NCBI GenBank assembly: GCA_947473045.1
Contig: CANJCO010000019.1
Location: forward strand, 1-64,000
Direction: 5' to 3'
DNA length: 64,000 nucleotides
Source of the DNA: Myxococcales bacterium
Lineage (GTDB): Bacteria; Myxococcota_A; Polyangia; Polyangiales; Polyangiaceae
Under the pieces are notes generated by a model. It was not told the DNA's origin. It saw only the letters and a program-made list of their open reading frames with translations, and did not search any database. Below, one piece after another: positions 42,541 to 51,523 of this stretch (within the stretch, counting starts at the first letter, position 1; each line of letters begins with the position of its first letter). The position numbers were made by a program, and so were the translations under genes.

Positions 42541-43581
42541 ATGCTTCCGTACGAGATCCGCGGCGCGACCCCCTACGACGAGGAGCAGCTGCACGCGGTC
42601 GCGCATCACCTCAATACGGTGAACCTGCCCGACGATCGCGAAGAGATTCGCGCGATTCTAGACCACGCGCACAAGAGCTTCACGGGGCACATCAAGGACC
42701 CCAAGCGGCGCGACTACGTCTTTGTGCTGGTCGATACTGCGCGCGACAAAATCATCGGCACCTCGATGATCATCGCGCAGCTCGGTCGCCGTGACGCGCC
42801 CTACATCTATCTCGACGTGATCGACGAGGAGCGGTACTCGGCCACGCTCGACCGGCACTTCAAGCACACCACGCTCTCGATCGGCTATTCGTACAACGGC
42901 CCGACCGAGATAGGCGGCCTCATCCTGCTCCCCGAGTACCGCAAGGTGCCCGAGCGCCTCGGTCTGATCATCTCTTATGTGCGCTTTCTCTACATCAAGA
43001 TGCACCGAGAGATGTTCCGCGATGAGGTGCTCGCCGAGCTGCTTCCGCCGCTCGAGTCCGACGGCACCTCACATCTGTGGGACGCCCTCGGTCGGCAGTT
43101 CACCGACATGACCTATGCCGAGGCCGACCGCCTCTCGAAGAAGAACAAGGAGTTCATCCGCGCGCTCTTCCCCGAGGGCACCATCTACGCGTCGCTGCTG
43201 ACCCGGCAAGCGCAGGACGTCATCGGCAAGGTCGGCGCGCAGACCAAGGGCGTCGAGCGCATGCTCCGGCGGATCGGCTTTCGTTACGCTGAGCGCGTCG
43301 ACCCCTTCGATGGAGGTCCGCACTTCACCGCGCCGACGGACGAAGTGGCGCTCGTGCAGCGCACGCACCGGGCAACCGTGGCCGAGGTGGTCGCATCCCA
43401 CAAACACGCGCGCAGTCGGTCGCTCGTCGCAGTGCATCTCAGCGAGCCTCCCTACTTTCGGTGCGTGCTCGCCCATTGGTTCGACGGCGCCGACGGCAGC
43501 TCGGGCGCGCTGGGCGAAGAAGCGGCGAGGCACCTGGACGTCAAGGTGGGAGACGAAGTGTGGGTCCTGGGTATCGACTAG
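42541..43581 (+). CDS. astA: arginine N-succinyltransferase
   Basis: The 346-residue AstA-family enzyme transfers succinyl from succinyl-CoA to arginine or ornithine, the first step of the ammonia-producing AST pathway. Conserved family parts include YVFVLVDTARDKIIGTSMI, the HTTLSIGYSYNGPTEIGGL segment and the EFIRALFPEGTIYASLL segment (parts shown). The length is normal. No other ast genes are in the window, so it may act in another arginine-related role or the pathway is scattered. Confidence 0.92.
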   Translation: MLPYEIRGATPYDEEQLHAVAHHLNTVNLPDDREEIRAILDHAHKSFTGHIKDPKRRDYVFVLVDTARDKIIGTSMIIAQLGRRDAPYIYLDVIDEERYSATLDRHFKHTTLSIGYSYNGPTEIGGLILLPEYRKVPERLGLIISYVRFLYIKMHREMFRDEVLAELLPPLESDGTSHLWDALGRQFTDMTYAEADRLSKKNKEFIRALFPEGTIYASLLTRQAQDVIGKVGAQTKGVERMLRRIGFRYAERVDPFDGGPHFTAPTDEVALVQRTHRATVAEVVASHKHARSRSLVAVHLSEPPYFRCVLAHWFDGADGSSGALGEEAARHLDVKVGDEVWVLGID

Positions 43582-43625
43582 GGGGACCTGTCCGCGTTCG
43601 TTCCCCGCGCGCGCTGGGCGAGAGC

Positions 43626-44474
43626 GTGGATATCGAAGCAGGCGACGGCGTGGTGCTGCGCGCGATCATGCGAGAGCCGAAGGGAAAGCTCGTGGGCACA
43701 GCGGTGCTCGCGCATGCGATGTTCGCGCGCCGCAGCGAGTTCGACCGGGCGGGGTTCGCGGAGGCCTTTTCGTCGCGCGGCTGGCGCACGATCGCCTTCG
43801 ATTTTCGCGGGCATGGCGACAGCGACGGAAAGGATGCACAGTACACCTATGACGATCTGGCCCTGCGCGATCTGCCCGCTGTCGTCGCCGCCGCGCGGGC
43901 GCGATCGCGCAAGCGGCCTGTGGTCGTCGTCGGGCATTCGCTCGGCGGTCACGTCGCTCTGGCCTCGCAGGGCGCGGGCGCGTCGCGCGCCGACGCGATC
44001 GTGGGCATCGGCTCGAATCTCTGGCTACCGCAGCTCGAGCCCTCGGTCGCGGCGCGGCTGACCAAGCGCGCGATGATGCTGTCGGCCGAGCGGATCACCG
44101 AGCGTGTTGGGAGGTATCCTGCGCGCGCGTTGCGGGGCGGAAGCGACGACGCCTGCGCGAGCTACATGTTCGATCTGGTCCGCTTCACGCTCACCGACGC
44201 ATGGCGATCGCGCGACGGATCCATCGATTACCTGCAAGCGCTGGCGCGCATCGATGTGCCCGTCTACGCGATCGGCAGCGAGGGCGATCGCATCCTCGCG
44301 CGTCCCGCTTGCGTTCGCGCGATGCACGCCCGCGTTCCGGGGGCGCAGGTCGACATGATCACGCGCGCCGACGACGGCAGCGCGCCGCCCGGTCACATGG
44401 AGCTGGTGACGACCACCGCCGCCCAGAGCAGCTGGCTGCGCGCCGAGGCCTTCTTGCGACAGCGCCTCGGCTAG
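43626..44474 (+). CDS. alpha/beta hydrolase
   Basis: A 282-residue serine hydrolase starting at GTG 43626. The oxyanion/lid region AHAMFARRSEFDR, the GHG turn (FRGHGDSDG) and the nucleophile in VGHSLGGHVAL are typical, with the likely acid in AIGSEGDRIL and His in GHMELVTT. It lies 44 bases after astA on the same strand, so it may be co-transcribed. The stop codon TAG falls inside an 11-base match to the end of the multi-hairpin element. The in-frame opening upstream at 43461 overlaps astA and is rejected. Confidence 0.88.
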   Translation: MDIEAGDGVVLRAIMREPKGKLVGTAVLAHAMFARRSEFDRAGFAEAFSSRGWRTIAFDFRGHGDSDGKDAQYTYDDLALRDLPAVVAAARARSRKRPVVVVGHSLGGHVALASQGAGASRADAIVGIGSNLWLPQLEPSVAARLTKRAMMLSAERITERVGRYPARALRGGSDDACASYMFDLVRFTLTDAWRSRDGSIDYLQALARIDVPVYAIGSEGDRILARPACVRAMHARVPGAQVDMITRADDGSAPPGHMELVTTTAAQSSWLRAEAFLRQRLG

Positions 44475-44482
44475 CAGGGTGT
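44472..44482 (+). repeat. possible relic of the element's end
   Basis: The 11 bases TAGCAGGGTGT match the left end of the 147-bp element exactly, and, as at 38228, the TAG is the stop codon of the preceding gene. Nothing else of the element follows. It may be a deletion remnant or chance. Confidence 0.3.
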
Positions 44483-47400
44483 CACCTGCGACGCCGGCGT
44501 GAGACCATGAGCGCCGCGGCGAGCGCCGCGCCGGAGAGCCCGATCGCCGAAGTGCTTCCGCTGCCGGTGACTTCGCAGCCGCAGCCGCCGGAGTCGCTCG
44601 GGGGAGGCGCACCGGGATCGCCGCCATCACCGGCGACGCCTGCGTCCGCCCCGGTGCTCCCGCCGTCGGGCGCGTCGGCGATGACCTTCACGCCGTTCGA
44701 TGCCGCGTCGACGCTCGGTCCTTGCGGCGAGTTCGCGCGCACGGCGAACGTGTAATGGCTGCCTGTCACGAGCGGCAAGCCCTTGATCGACGCGCTGGTT
44801 TGCGTGCCCACGTCCGTCCACGCGGGCGACGAGAGCACCTTGCCGTTGTCGTCGACGATGGCCACCGAATAGCTCGTGGCCCCGGTTACCGCCTTCCACG
44901 CTCCCGAGAGGGTGTCGGCCGCGACGATCGTGTCGACGTCGGCGGTCGTCAGGCCGCGGGCCGGATCGGTGTCGATCACAGCGGTGGGCGAGTCGATGGC
45001 CTTGTTTTTGAGGTCGTAGAGGAACCCGTCGGCGGCCGTGACCAGCACCTCGTCGCGTCCGTCGCCGTCGGTGTCGCCAAAGACGGCCTCGCCGGTGGCC
45101 ACGTGCAAATCGACCGCGAAATCCAGAGAGGCGGCGCACGGATCGACGCCGTACACAAAACCGTCCTGGGAGCCGACGACTGCCGTTGGGTGGCCCTTAC
45201 CTGTGAGGTTTTCGTGCACGGCGGCCGCCGTCAGCTGACCCTGGAACACGGCCGCCGCGGCGGTCTCGTCGGAATACAAGCCGCCGGTCGCGAGCACGAT
45301 CGTCTTGGCGACCCCCAGCGACGGTCCCGACAGGCGCGTCATCTTCAAGCGCGACGGGTGCTGCGACGATCCCTCCACGAGCACTTTGTCGGCCCCGCAA
45401 GTCGCGATCGCCCCATAGGGGTAAGGCCGATCGTCATCCTGGGATGCATACAACGCCGAAGCGAGATCATGGGAATACAGGCGCACCGGCGAATAGCCCG
45501 CTTGAAGCACCACTTCGCTGATCCCGTCGCCGGTCGTGTCGATCAAAATCGGCATAAAATAGGCGTCTCCGGTGCCTCCGGAGGCGATCTGTGAGCCGCT
45601 GGCGCCTGACAGCACGTAGGTGCTGGGGCCCTGCTGAACGACATCGTCGAGCGCGTCACCATCCCACTTACCGACGGCCACGCCCGCGGGCTGCCGCCCC
45701 GCTCCGGGCGAGACGGGGGCGGCCTGCCAGAGCGTCGCGCCGTCTTTGCCCGAGATGGCGCGCGTGTTGAGAATGGTGTCGCTCGGATCGCCCCACTGGG
45801 CGACCAGATCGGGCACCGCGTCGCCGTCGAAATTGCCGGGCACGAGATCGCCCATCGTGGCGCTGACGAACGCGGCGTCCCAAACGGGCGTTCCGTCTCC
45901 ATGAAGCACGCGAATGCCCGGTCCGCTGCCGGTCGTGTGGCAAGCGATGCCGGGATCGGGGCCGTCGAGGCCGCTCGCGATCGTCGGGGCGGAGGCGCCA
46001 GGCACCGACCACGCCGCCGACGGAGGCGACACGAGGCTGGCCTCTTTTGGGTTGAAGCGCAGGAGCGCGCCGCGGCTGTCATTGACGAATATGGAGTCCG
46101 GGGCGCCGCTCTTCATGGGAAACGTGCGCGGAGCGTCGGTGAGCTCGCGCCAATTTCCGGCCGCATAATATCCGCCCACGCGGATGACGAGCGGCGCGGG
46201 GAACTCGCCGCAGCACTGAGCGACGGCGAGCTGGCCGTCGAGCAGCTCGAGGTAACCGTCGCTGCGCGCGAGCGCGACTGCGGGATCTCCCGGGTGGCTG
46301 GCGGCGAGGGCCCACGCCTGCTGCACTTCGACGCCCGCGGGGAGCGAGCGCGTTCCCAGCTCTTTCGGCACGCCGCCGCCCGCCGAGATGGCGATCAGCG
46401 AGCCCTTGCCCGACGCCGGCCGCGCGATCAGGTCGGCGAGCCCGTCGTGATCGAGATCGGCGGTCACGAGCCCGGCGTTCGCGCCGTAGCGGGCGCGACG
46501 GTCGAGTCGCGTGAAGGTGAGCGGCTTGCGATCGGCCACCTGCCAGCTGTCGACGAGCGTGGGGCTCGGAAGGCGGTTGAACGTGAAGGCGTGCAGCTTC
46601 GTTGCGTCGGTGGTGAAGAGCGTTTGCCGGCCCTTGGTGGTGGTCTCGGCGGTGCCCATCATGAATTGGGAGGTCACAGGTGCCACCAGCTCGGCTCCGG
46701 TGAGGGCGTCGAAGATGTGCGTGACCCAGCCGCCCGGGCCTCCGTCGGTGGTCGAGACGACGAACTCCTGCTTGCCGTCGCCATCGAGGTCTACGACGGG
46801 ATCGACCCATCGCAAGTTGCCCCCCGAAGGCGGCGCGAGCAAGCTCGTCCACAGCACGTCGAGCGCCTTGGTGCCGGGGTTGAAACGCAGGGCCGTCGCG
46901 CGCCTGTTGCCGGCGACGGACTCGCTCAGCACGCACATGAGCTCCTCGCCCGGCGCTCCGTCGAGGTCCTGGGCCTTGCACACATAGGCGCTCGTCCAGC
47001 TCGTGAGCGCGGGCGAAGCGCCAAGCTTTGCGCCCGTCTTGCCGTCGAACAGCTCGAAGTGATCGAACGCTCCGAGCAGCAGCTCCTGGCGCCCGTCTCC
47101 GTCCACATCGACGAGCGACTGGCTGTTGCCACCGCCGCAGGACGCAAAGCCTGTAGTATACAGTAACTTCGCCGCGCTGAAGCCGCCGCCGAACGAATAC
47201 ACGAAGCCCGACTTGCCGCTGTTGACGCCGCAGCAGCCGCACTCCTGAATCGACACGTCGGCCTTTCCGTCGCCGTCGAGGTCGCCCACGCGGATGCCGC
47301 CGAGCGTACCCATCTCGCCGTCTGGCTCGGTCCACTCGATCTCGCCCGTCGTCGACTTCACGATCACGAGGTGGTTGCTGTTGTTCGTGACGAGGTCCTG

Positions 47401-47766
47401 CACGCCGTCGCCGTCGAAGTCGGCGATCGCGGCGATGGCGCCGACGCCGCGCGGCTTGGTTTGCCACAGGCCCTGATCGGTCTGCTTTTTGGCCACGAGG
47501 CGGCCGCCGGCTGCGTAGATGAGATCGCCATATCCGTCGCCGTCGGCGTCGAACGAAGCGAACTGGCCGTCGCGCAGCGAGCCCCCGAGATACGTTCTCC
47601 AGTAGGTCACCGGCGCGACGAGATCGCTCTTGCCGGTGGCGGCTGCCGTGCGTGCGGCGTCGTGGCGGGCCATCGGCCAGCTCGCGAGCGAGGGGCGCGG
47701 CGCGGACAGTACGGCGGCGGTGACGAGCGCGAGGGCGCCGGCGAAGGCGCGAGGGTGGCGAAACAT
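44482..47766 (-). CDS. VCBS/FG-GAP repeat surface protein with MYXO-CTERM
   Basis: A 1094-residue secreted protein with a signal peptide ending SLASW. Many FG-GAP/VCBS blades are recognisable by calcium-binding loops such as FDADGDGYGDLIY, DFDGDGVQDLV, DLDGDGKADV, DVDGDGRQEL, DFDGDAVPDLV and DTDGDGRDEV, which suggests one or two beta-propellers. A fibronectin type III-like domain (AVTGATSYSVAIVDD) precedes an Asp/Gly linker and a MYXO-CTERM-like end (GCGC, hydrophobic stretch, then RRRRR), the myxobacterial surface-sorting signal. An AT-rich palindrome (47152-47162) lies inside. Confidence 0.92.
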   Translation of the reverse strand: MFRHPRAFAGALALVTAAVLSAPRPSLASWPMARHDAARTAAATGKSDLVAPVTYWRTYLGGSLRDGQFASFDADGDGYGDLIYAAGGRLVAKKQTDQGLWQTKPRGVGAIAAIADFDGDGVQDLVTNNSNHLVIVKSTTGEIEWTEPDGEMGTLGGIRVGDLDGDGKADVSIQECGCCGVNSGKSGFVYSFGGGFSAAKLLYTTGFASCGGGNSQSLVDVDGDGRQELLLGAFDHFELFDGKTGAKLGASPALTSWTSAYVCKAQDLDGAPGEELMCVLSESVAGNRRATALRFNPGTKALDVLWTSLLAPPSGGNLRWVDPVVDLDGDGKQEFVVSTTDGGPGGWVTHIFDALTGAELVAPVTSQFMMGTAETTTKGRQTLFTTDATKLHAFTFNRLPSPTLVDSWQVADRKPLTFTRLDRRARYGANAGLVTADLDHDGLADLIARPASGKGSLIAISAGGGVPKELGTRSLPAGVEVQQAWALAASHPGDPAVALARSDGYLELLDGQLAVAQCCGEFPAPLVIRVGGYYAAGNWRELTDAPRTFPMKSGAPDSIFVNDSRGALLRFNPKEASLVSPPSAAWSVPGASAPTIASGLDGPDPGIACHTTGSGPGIRVLHGDGTPVWDAAFVSATMGDLVPGNFDGDAVPDLVAQWGDPSDTILNTRAISGKDGATLWQAAPVSPGAGRQPAGVAVGKWDGDALDDVVQQGPSTYVLSGASGSQIASGGTGDAYFMPILIDTTGDGISEVVLQAGYSPVRLYSHDLASALYASQDDDRPYPYGAIATCGADKVLVEGSSQHPSRLKMTRLSGPSLGVAKTIVLATGGLYSDETAAAAVFQGQLTAAAVHENLTGKGHPTAVVGSQDGFVYGVDPCAASLDFAVDLHVATGEAVFGDTDGDGRDEVLVTAADGFLYDLKNKAIDSPTAVIDTDPARGLTTADVDTIVAADTLSGAWKAVTGATSYSVAIVDDNGKVLSSPAWTDVGTQTSASIKGLPLVTGSHYTFAVRANSPQGPSVDAASNGVKVIADAPDGGSTGADAGVAGDGGDPGAPPPSDSGGCGCEVTGSGSTSAIGLSGAALAAALMVSRRRRR

Positions 47767-47825
47767 GGAGCCGATGTTCGCACGCGATCCGGGCGACCAC
47801 CAGACGTGTCGCCGCGGGCCGGTCG

Positions 47826-49244
47826 TCAGCAGCTCCGGTGACCGCTCGCCGGGAATATCTTGCCGGGGTTGAGCAGGCCTTTCGGGTCGAACGCGACCTT
47901 AACCCGCTTCTGAAGTTCGATAAGCGCGCTGCTCTGCTCGATTGCCAAATAGGGGGCCTTCGCGAGTCCGATCCCGTGCTCGCCGCTCAGGGTGCCGCCG
48001 AGCTCGATGGTCGCGTGCATGAGCGCCTCGATCGCCATCGATACCGCGGCGGCCTCTTCGTCTTCGTTCCACAGAAAGTTCACGTGCAGGTTGCCGTCGC
48101 CGGCGTGACCGTAGGTGAGGTGACGAACCGCAAAGCGCTCGCCGATCGCTTCGACGCGCCGGAGCAGCGTCGGGATTTCGGTGCGCGGCACCACCACGTC
48201 CTCGCTGAGCTTGTGCTTTGTCAGCTTGCGCGTCGCATAGGAGAGCGCTTTCCGGGCCGACCAGAGCCGCGCGCGCTGCGCCTCGTCCTGCGCGACCACC
48301 ACGTCGATCGCGTCGCGCGAGACGACCTCGCCGAGCCGCTCGCACGCGGCCATCGCATCGTCGCCGTCGACCTCGATGAGCAGCATCGCGCCGGCCCTCG
48401 CGTCGATTGCGTTGCCGGCGCTTCGGATGGCGTCGAGGGTCTGCGTGTCGAGCAGCTCGAGGCACCGGGGCACCAGACCCGCGGCGACCACGTTGGAGAC
48501 GCTCGCTCCCGCCGCGTGGACGTCTGCGTAGAGCGCGAGCATCGTCGCCACCTGGCGCGGCTTCGGCACGAGTCGCAGGGTGGCTTCGGTGAACACCCCC
48601 AGCGTGCCCTCGCTGCCGACCAGAAGCGCCGTGATGTCGTAGCCGGTGACGCCCTTCGCCGTGCGCTTGCCGCTGCGCACGATTTCGCCGCCCATCAGGC
48701 ACGCCTCGACGCCGAGCACGTAGTCGCGCGTCACCCCGTATTTGAAGGCGCGCGGACCGCCGGCGTTCTCGCCGAGGTTGCCGCCGATCATGCAGAGGTC
48801 TGCGCTGTTGGGGTCGGGCGGATAGAACAACCCGAGCGCCTCGACCTCGGCGTGCAGCGCAGCGAGAACGACCCCGGGCTCGACCACGGCGATGAGATTT
48901 TGGCGGTCGATCTCCTTGATTTGCGCGAGCGCGTGCGTGGCCAGCACGATGCCGCCGGCCACCGGGACCGCGCCACCGGTGCGCCCGGATCCGCCCGCGC
49001 GTGGGGTCACCGGAATGCCGTAGCGCGCGGCGATTTCGAGCGTTTTTGCGACGTCTTCGCGGCTCGTCGCGATCACGACGGCGTCCGGGGTGGTTCCAAG
49101 GGCGGCGCTGTCGTCGCGCGCATACGGCGCGCAGCCCGCGTCCGCCGTGATGACCTTCGACGGCCCCAGCGCACGGTCGAGCGCTGACTTCGCCGCGTCG
49201 ACGTGCGCCGCGGGCGCGCGCGGAAGTGTGGGGATGACGATCAC
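47826..49244 (-). CDS. FAD-linked oxidase, GlcD/D-lactate dehydrogenase type
   Basis: The 472-residue flavoprotein has the PCMH FAD-binding domain (TPRAGGSGRTGGAVP, then DLCMIGGNLGENAGGPRAFKYG and LVGSEGTLGVFTEATL, quoted in parts) and a C-terminal domain ending GEHGIGLAKAPYL and FDPKGLLNPGKIFP. The length and motifs fit the GlcD/DLD group that oxidises 2-hydroxy acids. GlcE/GlcF partners are absent from the window. It is 19 bases downstream of the PglZ-like gene, so the two may share a transcript. Confidence 0.93.
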   Translation of the reverse strand: MIVIPTLPRAPAAHVDAAKSALDRALGPSKVITADAGCAPYARDDSAALGTTPDAVVIATSREDVAKTLEIAARYGIPVTPRAGGSGRTGGAVPVAGGIVLATHALAQIKEIDRQNLIAVVEPGVVLAALHAEVEALGLFYPPDPNSADLCMIGGNLGENAGGPRAFKYGVTRDYVLGVEACLMGGEIVRSGKRTAKGVTGYDITALLVGSEGTLGVFTEATLRLVPKPRQVATMLALYADVHAAGASVSNVVAAGLVPRCLELLDTQTLDAIRSAGNAIDARAGAMLLIEVDGDDAMAACERLGEVVSRDAIDVVVAQDEAQRARLWSARKALSYATRKLTKHKLSEDVVVPRTEIPTLLRRVEAIGERFAVRHLTYGHAGDGNLHVNFLWNEDEEAAAVSMAIEALMHATIELGGTLSGEHGIGLAKAPYLAIEQSSALIELQKRVKVAFDPKGLLNPGKIFPASGHRSC

Positions 49245-49263
49245 GTCAGCAGTATAGGGCCAG

Positions 49264-50877
49264 TCAGTGCGGCTCGCCGGTCAGCCACGCGAACGCCGGC
49301 ACAATCACCTCTTCGGGGGCAGCGCCGCCGTGGTGGGCGGCTCCGGCTGCGTCGAGCACAAAACCGTGATCGCCGAACACGTACACGAGGGTGCGCGCGG
49401 GCAGCGTTTTGACCTGCCTCGCGATCGCCTCGGCCGCGGCCTTCGCGAGCTCGGGGATGAGCTCGAGCGCGTGCCCGCTCGCCTTGGCGAGGCCAGCCTC
49501 GATGACGTCGAGCTTGTAGACGTCGCGGCTGCCGACCTTTACGCGGCGAATGACCTCGGCGGTGCGCGCCCGAAGTGGATCGGCCTCGCGCTCGGCGTCG
49601 AACGGCTGCCGAAGCGCCTCGACGCCGCGCGTGAGCGCCTCGAGCTGCCTTCCGGTGACGCTCGGAAGCGCCGCGAACAGCGCCGCGTCGCTCGCCAGCG
49701 AAGCCCGGCCGGCGAGCTCGCGCGTCAGGTGCTCTTTCACCAGCGTGCCGACGTCCCAGCGCATGGCGTCGACCAGGATCAGGTGCGCGGCGCGGGCATC
49801 GTGGGTGCGCGTGAGGCGCTTGGCGAGCTCGTGCGCGTCGAACACCATTTTCGGACGCTTGCCCGTGAGCGCGAACGTCGGGCACGCCTCTGCGTAGGCG
49901 CGCGAAAACGTGCGGTGAAACTCGCTCTGCGCGGCGATCGCGGCCTGGTCTGCGAGGCCGCGCGCGATGGCGTTGGTGAGCGGCATGTAGCTCTCAGCGA
50001 ACAGGCGCTCGAACGTGGCGAGGGGCTGGGGTCCGCGCGCTGCCTCCAGCGCGGCGATCCACGGCCTGAATTCGGCCTCCGCGATGACCGCGCGGGCTGG
50101 CGCCGGGGGCGGCGCGGGGGGCGCGGGCGCTGCGGGAGCGACGCGCGCGCCTGAGCGCATGCGCGACGCGAGATCATGGACGGGCTGGGCGCGCCTCGTC
50201 GGGGCGGCCGCCGGAAGCGGGGCGACCGCTGCGATGGCCTCGGCAGGGGCCGCCGCGTTCGTGACCACGGGCGTCTCCGTCACGGGCGCCGCCCCGGGCA
50301 ACTCGCGCGGAGCGGTGTCGGCCACGCGCGCCGGAGCCGCGACGAGGGCGACCGGCGGCGAGGAGCGAAGCCGCGGCTCGGTGAGGCCGATCAGCTCGAC
50401 CAGAGGCACTGGCGCAGCGAACGCGACCAGACGTACGGCGTTTTCGGGGAGCAGCAGCGTGACGGGCCGCTCGCGGCTCGCAAACGCGTAAAATCGCAGG
50501 GCGCGCGCGTCGACGGCATCGAGGCCGCCCACCGGCTCGGCGAGGCGCTCGAGACCCGTCAGCGAAAGGCACAGGGCGCGGTGCCCGAGCTTGCGCGCGC
50601 GAAAGAGCTGATCGCTCAGCAGCGCGCTCGGTCCGTCGTCGGCGCCCATCCCCGGAGAGCTCGCGCCCCGCGCAGAGAGCTCGGTCTCGATGCGCGCCTC
50701 GATCTTTTCGCCAAGCTTGCCGCGCGCGCCGCGGTCGCAAGCGACTTGCACGACCATCGCGCCCTGCTCGGCGAGCGCGGCCAAATCGAGCTTCATCGCA
50801 TCTTCGCACACGAGGCGCGTCTCGCCCATGAGCGACGCGCGGGGCGCAGAAACATGCGAGGTCGAGAGCGATTGCAT
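49264..50877 (-). CDS. PglZ-like alkaline-phosphatase-fold protein
   Basis: A 537-residue protein if it starts at ATG 50877. Upstream (50913) and downstream (ATG 50830) alternatives exist and none has a good ribosome-binding site. The C-terminal half resembles PglZ (alkaline phosphatase superfamily): HLILVDAMRWDVG with the first metal Asp and likely nucleophile region, FAALPSVTGRQLEALTRG, and YVFGDHGFVLD with a later GGAAPEEVIVPAF. The N-terminal half and an Ala/Pro linker are unassigned. PglZ occurs in BREX loci and in PorX-type response regulators. Neither context is present here. Confidence 0.75.
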   Translation of the reverse strand: MQSLSTSHVSAPRASLMGETRLVCEDAMKLDLAALAEQGAMVVQVACDRGARGKLGEKIEARIETELSARGASSPGMGADDGPSALLSDQLFRARKLGHRALCLSLTGLERLAEPVGGLDAVDARALRFYAFASRERPVTLLLPENAVRLVAFAAPVPLVELIGLTEPRLRSSPPVALVAAPARVADTAPRELPGAAPVTETPVVTNAAAPAEAIAAVAPLPAAAPTRRAQPVHDLASRMRSGARVAPAAPAPPAPPPAPARAVIAEAEFRPWIAALEAARGPQPLATFERLFAESYMPLTNAIARGLADQAAIAAQSEFHRTFSRAYAEACPTFALTGKRPKMVFDAHELAKRLTRTHDARAAHLILVDAMRWDVGTLVKEHLTRELAGRASLASDAALFAALPSVTGRQLEALTRGVEALRQPFDAEREADPLRARTAEVIRRVKVGSRDVYKLDVIEAGLAKASGHALELIPELAKAAAEAIARQVKTLPARTLVYVFGDHGFVLDAAGAAHHGGAAPEEVIVPAFAWLTGEPH

Positions 50878-50949
50878 GCGGCGATGTGTGCACCGAGCAG
50901 GCGAAAAGGCCAAGTTTCGGGCCTCGCGCGCGCGGTCGCGGCTCGCTCG

Positions 50950-50977
50950 TTGACAACGCCGCAGAGCGCCCTACGCT
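50950..50977 (+). promoter_or_regulatory. sigma70-type promoter for 6S RNA
   Basis: A perfect TTGACA (50950-50955) is followed after 16 bases by TACGCT (50972-50977), a weak -10 with the conserved TA and final T. The expected transcription start is near 50983-50984, matching the 5' end of the folded RNA. Confidence 0.6.
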
Positions 50978-50982
50978 GGTGG

Positions 50983-51190
50983 GGTTCCCTCTGCCTGGCT
51001 CGTGATTGCGCAGACTTATGGATCCCTTACGTTTGTGAACCAGGGGCGCGACCCATCGCTCGGTGTGCACGCCGGGCAGCACTGCAAAGCGCTGATAACT
51101 CGGAAGCCTTAAGAGCGATCCAGCGCCCCACCTAGCCACACTGGCTAGGGGTTCATCAAGTCTGCACACGGCCGCGGCGGTACGGAACAC
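50983..51190 (+). ncRNA. ssrS: 6S RNA
   Basis: A folded RNA of about 208 bases. The ends pair GTTCC (50984-50988) with GGAAC (51184-51188), and further in GCAGACTT (51010-51017) pairs with AAGTCTGC (51158-51165), leaving a central single-stranded region. The 3' half contains GAAGCCTTAA (51103-51112), a hallmark of proteobacterial 6S RNA, and a hairpin at 51132-51148. 6S RNA mimics an open promoter and binds RNA polymerase sigma70 holoenzyme. The 423-base gap 50878..51300 between genes is otherwise empty apart from its promoter and terminator. Confidence 0.83.
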
Positions 51191-51201
51191 TAATCTCCCC
51201 A

Positions 51202-51232
51202 AAAGCCCGCTCGGCGATCCCGGGCGGGCTTT
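51202..51232 (+). terminator. intrinsic terminator of 6S RNA
   Basis: A 9-bp perfect stem, AAAGCCCGC paired with GCGGGCTTT, with a 13-base loop. It lies 12 bases after the 6S closing stem. The T run is partly in the stem and is short. Confidence 0.7.
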
Positions 51233-51300
51233 GGCTCATGGGCGTGCGGCCGATTGCCAGCTGCACTCCGTTCGAAAAACCTGATAGGAGTGCGCCCGTC

Positions 51301-51501
51301 ATGGCCAACACCGAAGCGAAGCCGCTAAGCCCCGCAGAACGTCAAGACGCCGCGTGGTCGCCCACACGGCTCGTTGGCGTCGGTATCCTCACGCTCATCG
51401 TGGCGCTGTCGGTCATCATCTTCCTGGGCTCACGCCTCGGCGGCTGCATGTACCTCGACGGCTCACACGGGCCGAACGACTACAATCACGGCGCCAAGTG
51501 A
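51301..51501 (+). CDS. small single-pass membrane protein
   Basis: A 66-residue protein from ATG 51301 with AGGAG upstream. A hydrophilic N-terminus of about 24 residues, one membrane segment (LVGVGILTLIVALSVIIFLG) and a short Gly/Asp-rich tail with one Cys are visible. The role is unknown. It lies just downstream of the 6S RNA terminator. In many proteobacteria a fixed gene follows ssrS, but this is not that gene (ygfA/fau). Confidence 0.7.
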   Translation: MANTEAKPLSPAERQDAAWSPTRLVGVGILTLIVALSVIIFLGSRLGGCMYLDGSHGPNDYNHGAK

Positions 51502-51523
51502 ACGGCTGACGGCGGGCGCTGCC

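Noticed and set aside
44472-44500. Full fourth copy of the 147-bp element
   Set aside because: Only 11 bases match; it is kept as a possible relic at low confidence.
49264-50877. BREX system considered around the PglZ-like gene
   Set aside because: No pglX, brxC, brxA/B or brxL genes are within the window; neighbours are an oxidase, a VCBS protein and 6S RNA.
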